Assembly (NCBI GenBank): GCA_900473205.1
Contig: UCLB01000035.1
Span: 70,543 to 134,542 of the forward strand
Direction of reading: 5' to 3'
Source of the DNA: Hyphomicrobiales bacterium
Lineage (GTDB): Bacteria; Pseudomonadota; Alphaproteobacteria; Rhizobiales; Rhizobiaceae
Length of the DNA stretch: 64,000 bases
Shown: one piece after another, positions 1-12,300 of the stretch
How positions within the stretch are numbered: the stretch's first letter is position 1
Layout of the letters: each line of letters begins with the position of its first letter
Notes under the pieces: generated by a model
Database searches by the model: none
Told to the model about the DNA's origin: nothing
Seen by the model: only the letters and a program-made list of their open reading frames with translations
Position numbers and translations under genes: made by a program

Positions 1-2108
1 GAGCGGGTGCTTTCGGTCTCGAAGATCTCGTGGCTTTCGCCCACGTTTTCGAAACGACACTGGATTGCGTGCGCTCGAACAAGCTCGAGCCCGATCAGGA
101 CGTTCTGAAAGTCATGCTGAAATCGGCCGACGTTCTGGCCGATCTGACCAATGCCGCCCGTGATGGTGGCAGCGTCGAGGAAGGCCGCACGCGCGGACTG
201 GTCAAGGAACTGGAAGCGCTTGCCAATGGCGAAAAGGTTTCGCCCGGTGCAGCCTCGGAACCGGCAGCACCGAAAGCCGCAGCGCCAGCACCGGTTGCCG
301 CAGCACCGGCCCCAACCGACGACAGTGGCTTCCAGCCTGTCGCCTTCTCCTTCGGCGACTTCGAAGACGACACGGTTCCACTCATGGAAACGCCGTCCTT
401 CAACGTCGTCTTCAAACCGCAGACATCGCTCTACACCAAGGGCAATGAATCCGCGCTTCTGCTGCGCGACCTCTCGCGCATCGGCGAGATGAGCATCAAC
501 TGCGACATGACCGCATTGCCGCTGCTCGAAAACATCGAGCCGGAAGCTGCCTATTTCCAGTGGAAGATCACGATCAAGACGGACAAGGGTGCCGCGGGCA
601 TCCGCACCGTTTTCGAGTTTGCTGAATGGGATTGCGATCTGGAAATCACCGAGATCGTCGAGGAAACCCCGCCTGAAGAAGAACTGCCGATGATACCGGT
701 GCCGTTCGATCTTTCGGTTCTGGATGAAGTCGCTGACGAACCCGCCGTCATGTCTGATGCCGCAGACGAGACGACTGCTGCAAAGACCGTTGCAACAGCC
801 GTTGCCGCGACCGAAGTCACGCGCACTGTTTCTGCCGCTTCCGAGAAGAAGGAAGCACCGGCTGCCGCTGCAGCGGCTGCCAACGCCGCCAATGCAAGCG
901 CCGGTCAGACCATCCGCGTCGATCTCGACCGCGTTGACCGCCTGATCAACCTCGTCGGCGAACTCGTCATCAATCAGGCGATGCTGTCGCAGAGCGTGAT
1001 CGAGAACGACACGACCGGCACATCCGCCGTCAACATGGGTCTGGAAGAACTTCAGCAGCTCACGCGCGAAATTCAGGATAGCGTCATGGCCATCCGCGCG
1101 CAGCCGGTGAAGCCTGTCTTCCAGCGCATGTCGCGTATCGTCCGCGAAGTGGCCGACATGATCGGCAAGCAGATCCGCCTGATCACCGAGGGTGAAAACA
1201 CCGAAGTGGACAAGACGGTCATCGACAAGCTGGCCGAACCGCTGACGCACATGATCCGTAATGCCGTTGACCACGGCATCGAAACGCCTGAAAAGCGCGA
1301 AGCCGCCGGCAAGAACCCGGAAGGCACCGTGAAGCTGACGGCAAAGCACCGCTCGGGCCGTATTCTCATCGAACTTCAGGACGACGGCGCGGGCATCAAC
1401 CGCGAGCGCGTTCGCCAGAAGGCCATCGACAACGACCTGATCGCTGCCGATGCCAACCTGACGGATGAAGAAATCGACAACCTGATCTTCGCACCTGGTT
1501 TCTCCACCGCCGACAAGATTTCCGATATTTCGGGTCGTGGCGTCGGTATGGACGTGGTCAAGCGCTCGATCCAGGCACTCGGTGGTCGCATCAGCATCAC
1601 CTCGCGTCCGGGCCTCGGCTCGACCTTCACCATGAGCCTGCCGCTGACGCTTGCCGTTCTCGACGGCATGGTGGTGACGGTTGCCGGTCAGACGCTCGTC
1701 GTACCTTTGACGGCGATTGTCGAAACGCTGCAGCCGGAAGCCGTGAACATTCACTCCTTCGGTTCCAACCAGCGCCTGATCTCGATCCGCAACTCCTTCT
1801 GCCCGCTGGTGGATGTCGGCCGTATCCTCAACTTCCGCGCCACCCAGGCAAACCCGGTCGACGGCGTTGCCCTTCTGGTGGAGTCGGAAGGCGGCGGCCA
1901 GCGCGCTCTGATGGTCGATGCCATCCAGGGTCAGCGTCAGGTCGTGATCAAGTCGCTGGAAGCCAACTACACCCACGTTCCGGGCATTGCTGCCGCAACC
2001 ATCCTCGGTGATGGTCGCGTGGCTCTCATTCTGGATGTGGATGCGGTTGTCGGCGCGTCTCGTGGCCAGTCTCTCAAGCAAGAGATGTCTCTTGCGGCAG
2101 CCGGTTGA
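1..2108 (+). CDS. cheA: Chemotaxis histidine kinase CheA (5' end outside window)
   Basis: Central chemotaxis kinase, which passes phosphate from receptor arrays to CheY and CheB. The reading frame is open from base 3, and its first residues (GAFGLEDLVAFAHVFE) are the end of the Hpt (P1) domain, so the true start and the phosphorylated His lie just upstream of the window. A Pro/Ala-rich linker follows, then a dimerisation helix (VDLDRVDRLINLVGEL), the ATPase N box (HMIRNAVDHGIE), the G1 box (GRGVGMDVVKRS) and a C-terminal CheW-like domain. About 700 residues are visible. cheR follows after 13 bases, with no cheW between, as in Agrobacterium. The family call is secure. Confidence 0.97.
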   Translation, partial: AGAFGLEDLVAFAHVFETTLDCVRSNKLEPDQDVLKVMLKSADVLADLTNAARDGGSVEEGRTRGLVKELEALANGEKVSPGAASEPAAPKAAAPAPVAAAPAPTDDSGFQPVAFSFGDFEDDTVPLMETPSFNVVFKPQTSLYTKGNESALLLRDLSRIGEMSINCDMTALPLLENIEPEAAYFQWKITIKTDKGAAGIRTVFEFAEWDCDLEITEIVEETPPEEELPMIPVPFDLSVLDEVADEPAVMSDAADETTAAKTVATAVAATEVTRTVSAASEKKEAPAAAAAAANAANASAGQTIRVDLDRVDRLINLVGELVINQAMLSQSVIENDTTGTSAVNMGLEELQQLTREIQDSVMAIRAQPVKPVFQRMSRIVREVADMIGKQIRLITEGENTEVDKTVIDKLAEPLTHMIRNAVDHGIETPEKREAAGKNPEGTVKLTAKHRSGRILIELQDDGAGINRERVRQKAIDNDLIAADANLTDEEIDNLIFAPGFSTADKISDISGRGVGMDVVKRSIQALGGRISITSRPGLGSTFTMSLPLTLAVLDGMVVTVAGQTLVVPLTAIVETLQPEAVNIHSFGSNQRLISIRNSFCPLVDVGRILNFRATQANPVDGVALLVESEGGGQRALMVDAIQGQRQVVIKSLEANYTHVPGIAAATILGDGRVALILDVDAVVGASRGQSLKQEMSLAAAG

Positions 2109-2121
2109 AAAGTGGTGATGA

Positions 2122-3030
2122 ATGACAGCGCTCAAGTTTAACGATCAACGCCTATCACCGGACGAAGTGCTTGCCAGCGGAGAATATCCGCTGACACGCC
2201 GCGACCTGTCCGAAATCGCCGCGATGATCTATGCCGATGCCGGCATCTATCTGAACGACACAAAGGCGTCGCTCGTTTATTCGCGACTGTCAAAACACAT
2301 CCGCAATCTGGGCCTGTCCGGATTTCGGGAATATTGCACCCTGGTTTCCTCGCAGGAAGGCGCGCATGCGCGCCGGGAAATGCTGTCGCATCTGACGACG
2401 AATTTCACCCGCTTCTTCCGCGAAAACCACCATTTCGAGCATCTGCGCGATGAAGTCCTGCCGGGCCTCATCAACCGGGCGAAGACGGGTGGCCGTGTTC
2501 GCATCTGGTCCGCTGCCTGCTCTGACGGACAGGAGCCCTATTCGATTGCGCTCACGGTTCTGGCGATGTTTCCAAACGCCGCCGACTACGATTTCAGGAT
2601 TCTGGCAACCGACATCGACCCCAAGATTCTCGCGCAGGCGAGAGCAGGGGTCTATGACGAGAACGCGCTCGAAACGGTTTCTCCGGCCATGCGTAAGCAA
2701 TGGTTTCAGGACGTCGATGTCGGCGGTCGCCGCAAGCACCAGATCAGCGACAAGGTCAAAAAGCTGATCACTTTCAACGAGTTGAACCTCATGACGCAAT
2801 GGCCCTTCAAGGGCGGTTTCGACGTGATTTTCTGCCGCAACGTGGTGATCTATTTCGATGAGCCGACACAGGTGAAAATCTGGTCGCGTTTTGCAGGTTT
2901 GCTGCCAGAAGGTGGACATCTTTACATCGGTCACTCCGAGCGTGTTTCGGGTGATCCAAAGGCCCTGTTCGATAATACCGGCATCACAACCTATCGCTTT
3001 ATCGGCAAACCCGGCGGGAGGAAAGCATGA
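2122..3030 (+). CDS. cheR: Chemotaxis protein methyltransferase CheR
   Basis: Uses S-adenosylmethionine to methylate glutamates on chemoreceptors for adaptation. At 302 residues it has normal family length. The N-terminal helical domain is followed by the [11 protein letters not shown] segment, the SAM-binding motif ([13 protein letters not shown]) and the late [14 protein letters not shown] motif. The stop overlaps the cheB start as ATGA, which suggests translational coupling. It is the second visible gene of the operon cheA-cheR-cheB-cheY2-cheD-cheT. Confidence 0.97.
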   Translation: MTALKFNDQRLSPDEVLASGEYPLTRRDLSEIAAMIYADAGIYLNDTKASLVYSRLSKHIRNLGLSGFREYCTLVSSQEGAHARREMLSHLTTNFTRFFRENHHFEHLRDEVLPGLINRAKTGGRVRIWSAACSDGQEPYSIALTVLAMFPNAADYDFRILATDIDPKILAQARAGVYDENALETVSPAMRKQWFQDVDVGGRRKHQISDKVKKLITFNELNLMTQWPFKGGFDVIFCRNVVIYFDEPTQVKIWSRFAGLLPEGGHLYIGHSERVSGDPKALFDNTGITTYRFIGKPGGRKA

Positions 3031-4082
3031 CTTCACCGGCACGGGTTCTCGTTGTTGACGACTCACCCACCATGCGTGGGCTGATTTCGGCTGTTCTGAA
3101 GGCTGACCCCGACGTTGACGTGGTCGGTCAGGCAGGCAATGCCATGGAAGCGCGTGCGGCAATCAAGGAACTCAATCCGGATGTCGTGACGTTGGATATC
3201 GAGATGCCGGAAATGAACGGCCTTGAATTTCTGGAAAAGATCATGCGGCTTCGGCCCATGCCGGTCATCATGGTCTCGACCCTGACGCATCGCGGTGCGG
3301 GCGCATCTTTGGCGGCGCTCGAAATCGGTGCCTTTGATTGCGTAGGCAAACCGGCACCTGGAGACAGCAGGCCGTTTGGCGATCTGGCGGAAAAAGTCAA
3401 AGCAGCGGCACGTTCGCAGCACCAAAGCTACCGCAACGTCGCTGCCGAAAAGCCTGCTATCGCGGCGCCGATGGCCGTGAGCGACTACCGCGTTGGCCGC
3501 AAGATCGTGGCCATCGGTTCATCGACCGGCGGTGTGGAGGCTCTGATTTCTGTTCTGCAGAAGTTTCCGGCCAATTGCCCGCCCACGGTCATCACCCAGC
3601 ACATGCCATCGACCTTCACGAAAAGCTTCGCCGAACGTCTCAACCGGCTCTGCGCACCTGTGGTGGAAGAGGCAACCGATGGGGCACGGCTCCAGACTGG
3701 TAAAATATACCTCGCACCCGGCGGTGAGCGGCATTTGCAGGTCGTTAATCATTCCGCACCAAGTTGCAGGCTTTTGGAAAAAGAACCTGTTAATGGCCAT
3801 CGACCATCGGTGGACGTTCTGTTCGATTCCGTGGCTGAACTTGCCGGACGCAATGCGGTCGGCGTCATCCTGACCGGAATGGGTCGCGACGGTGCTGCCG
3901 GTTTGCTAAAAATGCGTCACGCCGGTGCGCGTACCGTCGGCCAGAACGAAAAAACCTGCGTCGTTTATGGAATGCCGAGGGTCGCTCATGAGCTTGGTGC
4001 GGTTGAACAACAGCTTCCGCTCAACGCCATCGGCGAAGAAATTCTGAAACTTACTGCTGCCCGAAAAGAAGGTTCTGACTAA
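3027..4082 (+). CDS. cheB: Receptor methylesterase/deamidase CheB
   Basis: Removes receptor methyl groups when phosphorylated by CheA. It has an N-terminal receiver domain with acidic pair D11-D12 and phospho-acceptor D57 ([13 protein letters not shown]). The C-terminal methylesterase has the catalytic serine motif AIGSSTGG, the histidine motif TQHMP and the late GMGRDGA motif. The length of 351 residues is usual. It overlaps cheR at its start, and its TAA stop shares a base with the ATG of cheY2. Confidence 0.97.
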   Translation: MTSPARVLVVDDSPTMRGLISAVLKADPDVDVVGQAGNAMEARAAIKELNPDVVTLDIEMPEMNGLEFLEKIMRLRPMPVIMVSTLTHRGAGASLAALEIGAFDCVGKPAPGDSRPFGDLAEKVKAAARSQHQSYRNVAAEKPAIAAPMAVSDYRVGRKIVAIGSSTGGVEALISVLQKFPANCPPTVITQHMPSTFTKSFAERLNRLCAPVVEEATDGARLQTGKIYLAPGGERHLQVVNHSAPSCRLLEKEPVNGHRPSVDVLFDSVAELAGRNAVGVILTGMGRDGAAGLLKMRHAGARTVGQNEKTCVVYGMPRVAHELGAVEQQLPLNAIGEEILKLTAARKEGSD

Positions 4083-4471
4083 TGTCTCTTGCAGAAAAAA
4101 TCAAAGTTCTGATCGTTGACGATCAGGTCACCAGTCGCCTGCTGCTGAGCGATGCGCTCACCCAGCTCGGCTTTAAACAAATTACTGCCGCTGGCGATGG
4201 CGAGCAGGGCATGAAGATCATGGAGCAGCAGCCCCATCATCTCGTCATCTCCGACTTCAACATGCCCAAGATGGATGGCCTCGGCTTCTTGCAGGCGGTT
4301 CGCACGAACCCGACCACCAAGAAGGCAGCCTTCATCATTCTGACCGCGCAGGGCGACCGCGCGCTGGTTCAGAAGGCAGCTCAGCTGGGTGCTAACAATG
4401 TTCTGGCCAAGCCATTCTCCATCGACAAGATGAAGGCGGCAATCGAAGCCGTATTTGGATCCTTGAAATGA
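4082..4471 (+). CDS. cheY2: Response regulator CheY2
   Basis: Single-domain receiver of 129 residues that carries the signal from CheA to the flagellar motor. The acidic pair D13-D14, the phospho-acceptor D58 ([10 protein letters not shown]), the conserved Thr (IILTAQ) and Lys (LAKPF) are all present. The position after cheB matches the gene named cheY2 in rhizobia, which usually have a second cheY upstream of cheA; that part is outside the window. The start overlaps the cheB stop and the end overlaps cheD, so translation is probably coupled throughout. Confidence 0.95.
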   Translation: MSLAEKIKVLIVDDQVTSRLLLSDALTQLGFKQITAAGDGEQGMKIMEQQPHHLVISDFNMPKMDGLGFLQAVRTNPTTKKAAFIILTAQGDRALVQKAAQLGANNVLAKPFSIDKMKAAIEAVFGSLK

Positions 4472-5013
4472 TCGAAACCGCAGCCAAGCGCGTGCACATT
4501 ATCCAGGGCGAATACAAGATCGCCAACGATCCCGATGTGGTCTTGACGACCATTCTCGGCTCGTGCGTGGCTGCGTGTCTCAGAGACCCCGTTGCGGGCG
4601 TCGGCGGCATGAACCATTTCTTGCTGCCGGGTACGGGGGGTATGGGGGGTGGAGATGCGACCCGTTACGGGGTGCATCTCATGGAATTGCTGATCAACGG
4701 CCTGCTCAAGCAGGGGGCACGCCGTGATCGTCTCGAGGCAAAAATCTTTGGCGGGGCGAAGACGATTGCCAGCTTCTCGAATGTCGGCGAGCAGAACGCC
4801 GCATTCGCGGTGCAGTTTCTAAAGGACGAAGGTATTCGTCTTCTTGGGCAATCGACCGGAGGGGACTCAGGCCGCAAGGTGGAGTTCTGGCCGGTCTCCG
4901 GTCGCGCGCGTCAGCATCCGCTTAGCGGTGCCGAAGCGCAGTCGACGGTTGCACTGGAAAGGCGCCCCGCACCGGCACCAAAGCCAGCGGCAAGCGACAT
5001 CGAATTTTTCTAA
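4468..5013 (+). CDS. cheD: Chemoreceptor glutamine deamidase CheD
   Basis: Converts receptor glutamines to glutamates and helps adaptation. The 181 residues contain the catalytic cysteine motif [12 protein letters not shown] and the histidine in [10 protein letters not shown], followed by [11 protein letters not shown], as in the CheD family. The C-terminus has a Pro/Ala-rich tail (about residues 155-178) before the final IEFF. The start overlaps the end of cheY2 as ATGA. Confidence 0.95.
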   Translation: MIETAAKRVHIIQGEYKIANDPDVVLTTILGSCVAACLRDPVAGVGGMNHFLLPGTGGMGGGDATRYGVHLMELLINGLLKQGARRDRLEAKIFGGAKTIASFSNVGEQNAAFAVQFLKDEGIRLLGQSTGGDSGRKVEFWPVSGRARQHPLSGAEAQSTVALERRPAPAPKPAASDIEFF

Positions 5014-5117
5014 ACGGCGTACAAAGCGATTGCTCACGCCGTTCCATCATTTTGTTTCAGCATCGGGCCTAAATAGGTTTTTTCTTTTCGGTCCAGCATA
5101 TTGGCCACGGAGTATTC

Positions 5118-5501
5118 ATGCAGATCGCAGAGAACGCGGAATTTTCAGCATTCGAAGAGGCGCTTCCCGACGTTCTGATGCGGGTCGTTTCCGAATTGCA
5201 CGACGTGGCGTACCTCATCGAGCGTATCGAGCCGCAACTGCTTGAAGCGACCAATGGCGCGGTCTCGACCGAAGGCATGCGGCTTCTGCAAGGCATCGAT
5301 CTTGCGGTTCAGAAAACGCGCGGCCTTGCCGAATTCATCGACACGATCACCGGTTCCATTCCGCTGGAATGGGCCGTCGATGTTTCTACGGCGCTCAGCC
5401 TCGTCAAGCTTGCAGAAATGCAAAAGGCCCTCGGTGCTGGCCTGCGCCACGGCCATTCGCAGCCACTCGACAAGGCTTCCGGCGATTTCGACCTGTTTTA
5501 G
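5118..5501 (+). CDS. cheT: CheT-like small chemotaxis protein
   Basis: Small mostly helical protein of 127 residues, last gene of the che operon. Rhizobial che operons have a small gene here (orf10 in Agrobacterium, cheT in Sinorhizobium). CheT has been reported to bind CheR and to resemble CheZ weakly, and the acidic-hydrophobic end here (GDFDLF) recalls the CheY-binding tail of CheZ. The name rests on position, size and that tail, not on an alignment. A strong terminator follows 42 bases downstream. The 104-base gap after cheD leaves room for a separate ribosome binding site. Confidence 0.75.
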   Translation: MQIAENAEFSAFEEALPDVLMRVVSELHDVAYLIERIEPQLLEATNGAVSTEGMRLLQGIDLAVQKTRGLAEFIDTITGSIPLEWAVDVSTALSLVKLAEMQKALGAGLRHGHSQPLDKASGDFDLF

Positions 5502-5543
5502 GCTGATAGGAATCGGCCAGTAAATCGGGACCAGATTTGAGAC

Positions 5544-5575
5544 AAGGGCACACTTACTGTGCCCTTTGCCTTTTT
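5544..5575 (+). terminator. Terminator closing the che operon
   Basis: Perfect 9-bp stem AAGGGCACA/TGTGCCCTT with a 5-base loop, followed by TGCC and a run of five T. It marks the end of the che transcript and separates it from the glycosyltransferase gene. Confidence 0.85.
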
Positions 5576-5726
5576 GTAACGAAAAACGTGTTGAATAAGG
5601 CGACAAAACGCACGGTTTTCGTGCAAGTAAAGCGCCGCACAAGCTTCAAAGTATTAATCTCGCCACCGGTTCTAAACAAATAGCGGTTTGTTGCCATCGT
5701 GCACGCCAGCTCCGGGGTTATGATTG

Positions 5727-7778
5727 ATGAATACTGTGGCACATGGGGAATTTTCCAATTCGCTTCTGCAAAATCTGCTGGAGTTGGCGAGAACGCAACG
5801 TCTAGCTCTGACGGACGTGTTGAAATTCGCTGAAACCTTGGGCGCGGAAGGCCGCCTGGCCGATGCCGTGAAGCTTTACAAGACCTGGCTGGCATTCAAT
5901 GATTCCCACCCCGGAATCCAGATGGTCTATTTCAACTACTCCGTCATACTGCGCCAGCTTGATGATATGCCGGGATCGATTAACTCCTTGCAGGCGGCAC
6001 TGAAGATCGATCCCGTATTCGGGCCTGCCCACATCAATCTGGGCCGCGCTTATGAAGACAGTGGTCTGTCACCGCAGGCCATCATGCAGTGGCAAGGCTT
6101 TGCCAACAGCACGGCCGAGACGACGGCGGACCGTCTGTCCTACCGGGTGATGGCGTTGCAGCACATCGGCCGCGTCATGGAAAATGCGGGCCTGCTTGAG
6201 GAAGCAGAGACTGTGCTCTGGCAGGCGTTGGAGTTGCGACCCGAAAAGAAGGAAACCGGGCAGCACTGGAGTGCTATTCGGCAGCGGCAGTGCAAATGGC
6301 CGGTTCTCACCCCGTCGAACCACGTCACCAAGCGTCAATTGGTCGATTCCATGTCACCTTTGACGCTGGGATGTTATTCAGACGATCCGATGTTCCAGCT
6401 TGCCAAGGCCTGGGAATACAACAAGGGTTTCGTCGGACGTCTCGACCTGAGCAATTTCCCGCGCAACAAGGTCAAGCAGAAGTCCGGAACGGGCGCGCGC
6501 CTGCGCGTTGGCTATGTGTCCTCGGACCTGCGTGACCATGCCGTCGGTTTTGCGCTTCGCGAAGTGCTGGAATTGCACGACAAGAAAAATGTTGAAATCT
6601 ACGCCTATTATTGCGGTGACCCTGTTGCCAACGATCCAACGCAGACACGTATGAAGGCTGTTGTGGATGTCTGGCGGGAGATTGGTGGACTCTCCGATGA
6701 AGAGGCCGCCCGCCAGATCGCCAAAGACGAGGTTGATGTTCTCATCGACGTCAATGGTTACACCAAACACGCCAGAACGAAGATTTTCGGCTATCGGCCG
6801 GCACCTGTCATCGTCAACTTCTGTGGTTATCCCGGCTCGATGGGCAGCCCGTTCCATCAATATATGATTGCCGATCCGCAGATCGTCCCGGTCGAAAGCG
6901 AAATCTATTATACGGAAAAGGTCCTGCGCATCGCCTGCAACCAGCCTATCGACCGCAAGCGTATCATCGCCGAAAAGCCAACGCGTGAACAGGCAGGACT
7001 GCCAAAGGACGCTTTCGTCTTTGCCTGCTTCAATGGCATGCAGAAAATCAACGCCAGCACCTTCGATCAATGGATGAAAATTCTGACGGCGACGCCCGGT
7101 AGCGTGCTTTGGCTGTTGAGCGGAAACCAGAAAGCCGATGAACGGCTGCGGCAACTGGCCGAAGAGGCCGGAATTGCACAGGAGCGCATCATTTTTGCGC
7201 CCAAGGCAGCGAATGCCGAGCATCTGGCACGCATCGCGGTCGCGGACCTCTTCCTCGATACCTTCCCTTACGGCGCGCATTCGACGGCAGCGGATTCGTT
7301 GACGGTCGGACTTCCGGTTCTCACCTTCCCCGGCAAGAGCTTTGCCGCGCGCTTCTGCAGCAGCGTCGTTGCCGCGACCGGCGTGCCTGAACTGATCTGC
7401 GATGGTCCCGAGGACTATGTCGCCAAGGCAATCGCTTATGCCAAGGCGCCTGCAACGCTGAAAATCGTCAGGGACAAGATTCAGGCCAACCGCGATAAGA
7501 GCGTTCTGCGCGATATTCCGGGAGCGGCGCGCCGTCTGGAAGAGCTGTACTGGCAGATGCAGGGAGAAGCCGAGCGTGGAGAAACACCGGTTCCGGATTT
7601 AAGCAATCTGGACATCTATTACGAAATCGGCGCTGAACTCGTCCTGGAAAATCTGGAATTCGTCGATGAGCAGAGTTATCGCGCACGATATCTCCAGAAA
7701 CTGCGTGAATGGCACGAATTCTCCCCCATACCGTTCGACAATCGGTTGTGGACCAGCGAGACCTCCGCTACGGCTTAA
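5727..7778 (+). CDS. GT41 O-GlcNAc-transferase-like glycosyltransferase with TPR repeats
   Basis: Predicted cytosolic protein O-glycosyltransferase of the OGT/SPINDLY family. The N-terminal ~200 residues read as TPR helices (for example ALKIDPVFGPAHINLGRAYEDSG). The catalytic part has the family landmarks: LRVGYVSSDLRDHAVG, DVLIDVNGYTKHART, NFCGYPGSMGSP, a FACFNGMQKI segment and DLFLDTFPYGAHSTAADS followed by GLPVLTFPG. The ATG at 5727 is preferred over the TTG one codon earlier. It lies between the che terminator and glf, in line with the giant repeat gene. Substrate is unknown: flagellin or the repeat protein are inferred candidates. Confidence 0.87.
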   Translation: MNTVAHGEFSNSLLQNLLELARTQRLALTDVLKFAETLGAEGRLADAVKLYKTWLAFNDSHPGIQMVYFNYSVILRQLDDMPGSINSLQAALKIDPVFGPAHINLGRAYEDSGLSPQAIMQWQGFANSTAETTADRLSYRVMALQHIGRVMENAGLLEEAETVLWQALELRPEKKETGQHWSAIRQRQCKWPVLTPSNHVTKRQLVDSMSPLTLGCYSDDPMFQLAKAWEYNKGFVGRLDLSNFPRNKVKQKSGTGARLRVGYVSSDLRDHAVGFALREVLELHDKKNVEIYAYYCGDPVANDPTQTRMKAVVDVWREIGGLSDEEAARQIAKDEVDVLIDVNGYTKHARTKIFGYRPAPVIVNFCGYPGSMGSPFHQYMIADPQIVPVESEIYYTEKVLRIACNQPIDRKRIIAEKPTREQAGLPKDAFVFACFNGMQKINASTFDQWMKILTATPGSVLWLLSGNQKADERLRQLAEEAGIAQERIIFAPKAANAEHLARIAVADLFLDTFPYGAHSTAADSLTVGLPVLTFPGKSFAARFCSSVVAATGVPELICDGPEDYVAKAIAYAKAPATLKIVRDKIQANRDKSVLRDIPGAARRLEELYWQMQGEAERGETPVPDLSNLDIYYEIGAELVLENLEFVDEQSYRARYLQKLREWHEFSPIPFDNRLWTSETSATA

Positions 7779-7792
7779 AAGCCAAAATCTAA

Positions 7793-9043
<1,251 letters not shown>

Positions 9044-9354
9044 CAATCGGCATTAAGTATCAGCCAAAGTAAATTTGTGGTCTCTGAGCCGTAGTGCTGG
9101 TCGCATTGCGAGGGGCACAACTGCGCCCTGACCATGGATACTCAGGGTTTCTATTTCGGAAAAACTGAAAGCTTCGCGCAAGCAACCAAACCTAGGATTG
9201 TCAACGGGGGATGCTGCCTTTGGCCTTTGGCCAAGTGGTGTTCTGCGTGACAAGGGGTCGGGAAGAACGCGCGTTTGTGTTCCGGCCTCCGTCTGAGGTC
9301 CTGCGGCCTCGACGGTTTGTTTTCGATATTTGAACTCGCGACCAAGGCCTGCAC
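9044..9354. other. Intergenic region before the giant repeat gene
   Basis: 311 bases without a convincing gene. It probably holds the promoter and leader of the giant gene. I see no strong T-tailed hairpin after glf, so read-through from glf is possible. Confidence 0.5.
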
Positions 9355-12300
9355 ATGACATCGATCGTACCTTCTTACTCCACCAGCCAAATCATGAAAC
9401 TGTCCACGGCGACGGTTGCCAGCTGGTCTGGAGAAGATGTGGCGGCGCTGTCGACCGAGCAGGTCAAGGTCCTTTCGTCCAGGCAGATCAGCGCGTTTTC
9501 AGCCGAACAGATCGGCGCTCTGGAACTTGAAGACGTTCAGGCAATGAGCCCCAAGCAGCTCAGCGCGATTTCAACCAGCTCAATGGTCGGATTGACGCTG
9601 GACCAGATCAGCATTCTGAACAAACTCGCTCTTGAAGCCCTAAGCTCGGGGCAGGTGTCAGCATTTACCACCGAGCAGCTTGGGCATCTGACGCCGGATC
9701 AAGCTGAAGCGTTTACTCCTGCGCAAATTGGCGCGATGAGTTCCGATCAGATCGCGGCGCTTGAGCCAGAAGATCTCCAGACATTTTCAACAGCAGATAT
9801 GGCCGCGATTTCCAGCAAGGGTATCGCAGGCTTGACGAGCTCTTCCCTTCTTTTGCTTTCGACGGAGCAGATCGGCGCCCTCAGCGGAAGCGCCATTCCC
9901 GGCATGAGTGTCGAGGTCTTTACGTCCCTTACGGATGAGCAGCTGGCATCGTTGAGCACAAATGCTGTTTCCAGACTGACGACCGAGCAGCTCGGTGCGT
10001 TAAGCTCCTATCAGGTGAATGCGCTGACATCTGGTCAGGTTGCCGCGTTGAAAGCCGCCCAGATCACGGCCCTCGGTCCTGATTATATGAGTAACCTCTC
10101 TTCAGCCGGTATCGCCGGCTTGAGTACGGCGGTTATCGCAAGCCTCACAACATCACAGATTGCTGCCCTGTCGTCAGATCAGCTCTCCGGTTTAACGACG
10201 AAACAGGTCAGCGTCCTTAAATCTACGCAGGTTGAAGTCCTGTCGGCCGACAATCTTTCGGGGTTTTCCACAGCCCAAATCGCAGCCCTGGGTACGAGAG
10301 CCATTCCGGGCCTGACGACTGAGCAGATTTCAAAGCTCTCGAACGACCAGGTCGAGGCTCTGACGACGACCCAGGTCAAGGCGCTGAACTCCACGCAGAT
10401 TCAAAGCCTGAGTGATGAGCAGATCAAGACCTTTTCAACTGCGGATATAGCAGCGATCACCAGTGCAGCAGCGGCAGGTCTGAGCGCGGAAACCGTTGCG
10501 GCTTTGACTGCTGAACAGGTGGGAGCGATCAGCGCCAATACGTTTTCCAAGCTCACGACGGATCAAATCGGGGCACTCACCACTGTTCAACTCGCCGCTT
10601 TAACCTCCACGCAACTAGCGTCATTGACTTCCGCTCAAGCGGCGGTTTTTTCGAAAGACGATATTTCATCCTTTAACGCGTCGGCGCTTGCATACTTGTC
10701 AGGAAAATCAATTTCTGGCTTCGATCCGGACGCCATCGCCGAGCTAACGACAAGCCAGATAGCGGCGCTCTCCACCAGCGCCGTCGCCAAACTCACGACC
10801 GACCAACTGGCCGCACTGTCCACCGGCCAGATCGCAGCACTGACCGTGGGACAGGTCAAAGTGCTGAGTTCCACCCAGATTGGAGCCATCAGCGCTGAGG
10901 GAATCAACTCTTTCACGGCAGATGAAATCGCTGCGATTTCGACCAAGGCGATAGCGGGCCTCAGCACGGCTGCCGTAGCAGGTATCTCGACGGATAAAAT
11001 TTCCTCTCTCAGCACCGCGGCCATCGCCGTGTTTTCCTCCGAGCAGTTCGCTGCCTTGACGTCGGATCAGCTGGCCGAATTAACGAGCAGGCAGCTGGGT
11101 GCGATCAAAACCACGCAGATCAAGTCGTTGACGACGGAATATCTAAGCTCGCTTAAAGACGACCGGATTACGTCCCTAAGCACCTCGGCGATTGCTGGCC
11201 TCTCGACCGCACAGGTCGCTGCACTGACCGAAAGTCAGCTGGAAGCGCTCTCATCTGCACAGGTCAAGGCGCTCAGCTCGGCGCAACTCAGCGTTCTGGG
11301 AACAGCCGATATCGCCAAGTTTTCCACGGCTGATATTGCCGCAATCGGCTCCAAAGCCATTCAGGGGCTGAGCACTGCGGTCGTTGCCGCGCTCACATCC
11401 GACAAAATAGCAGCCATCAGCACAGCCGCCATAGCCGGGTTGACGGGAGATCAGCTCAATGTGCTTTCCAGCGAGCAGCTTGGCAAGCTCTCGAATGCGC
11501 AAGCCGGTCAGCTGACCTCAACACAGCTTGCTGCCCTGGATGCGACTGACCTGAACGCTCTGACGACGTCTGCTGTTTCCGCTCTCACCAGCAGGGCAAT
11601 CACAGGCCTATCGGACTCTGTCGTGGCATCGCTGACAGCGGCAAACATCGCTGTGTTGAATACGAGTGCGATATCGAAACTGACGAGTGCGCAGATCGCC
11701 GCCTTGAGTTCGACGCAGGTTGCCGCATTGTCGACCAACCAGATAAAGGCGCTAAGCTCCACGCAAGTGTCGGCCCTGACGACGACCTCTCTCGCTGCTT
11801 TGGATTCCAAGCAGATTTCGTCAATACTGGCGAAAACTCTGGGCGCCATGAGTGCGGATCAGATGTCCGCACTGTCAAGTACCCAGATCGCGGCCCTGTC
11901 CTCATCCCAGGTCGCAGCTCTCAGTTCCGCGCAACTTGCCGGGTTAAAGGCTGAAAACATCAAGGGCATGTCCGCTCAAGCCATTGTCGGCATCAGCGCG
12001 TCCGGTGCCGCTGGCCTGTCGAATGATGCTTTGGGAGCGCTATCGACCGTGCAGATCGCGGCCCTTAACGTCAAAGCAGTCGCGGGCCTCAAGTCCGATC
12101 AGATCGCGGCTCTCACAACACTTCAAGTCAATGCCTTGACCACGATCCAGATCGGTGCGTTGAAGTCGAGCCAAACAGTGGGCTTGGGTGCGGATGATAT
12201 TGCAACGTTTTCCACGGCAGATATCGCCGCGCTCAGTTCTAGTGCGATATCGGGGCTGAGTGAGGCGGTCGTAAAAGCACTGACGGCAGACCAGATCAAG

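Noticed and set aside
551..892. Open frame opposite cheA.
   Set aside because: Ala/Ser-rich shadow of the cheA linker; no ribosome binding site or family.
9355..9410. The giant protein starts MTSI, like two flagellins (MTSILTNTS), which could mean export through the flagellar gate.
   Set aside because: Four residues are too few, and the rest of the N-terminus does not match flagellin. I kept it out of the findings.
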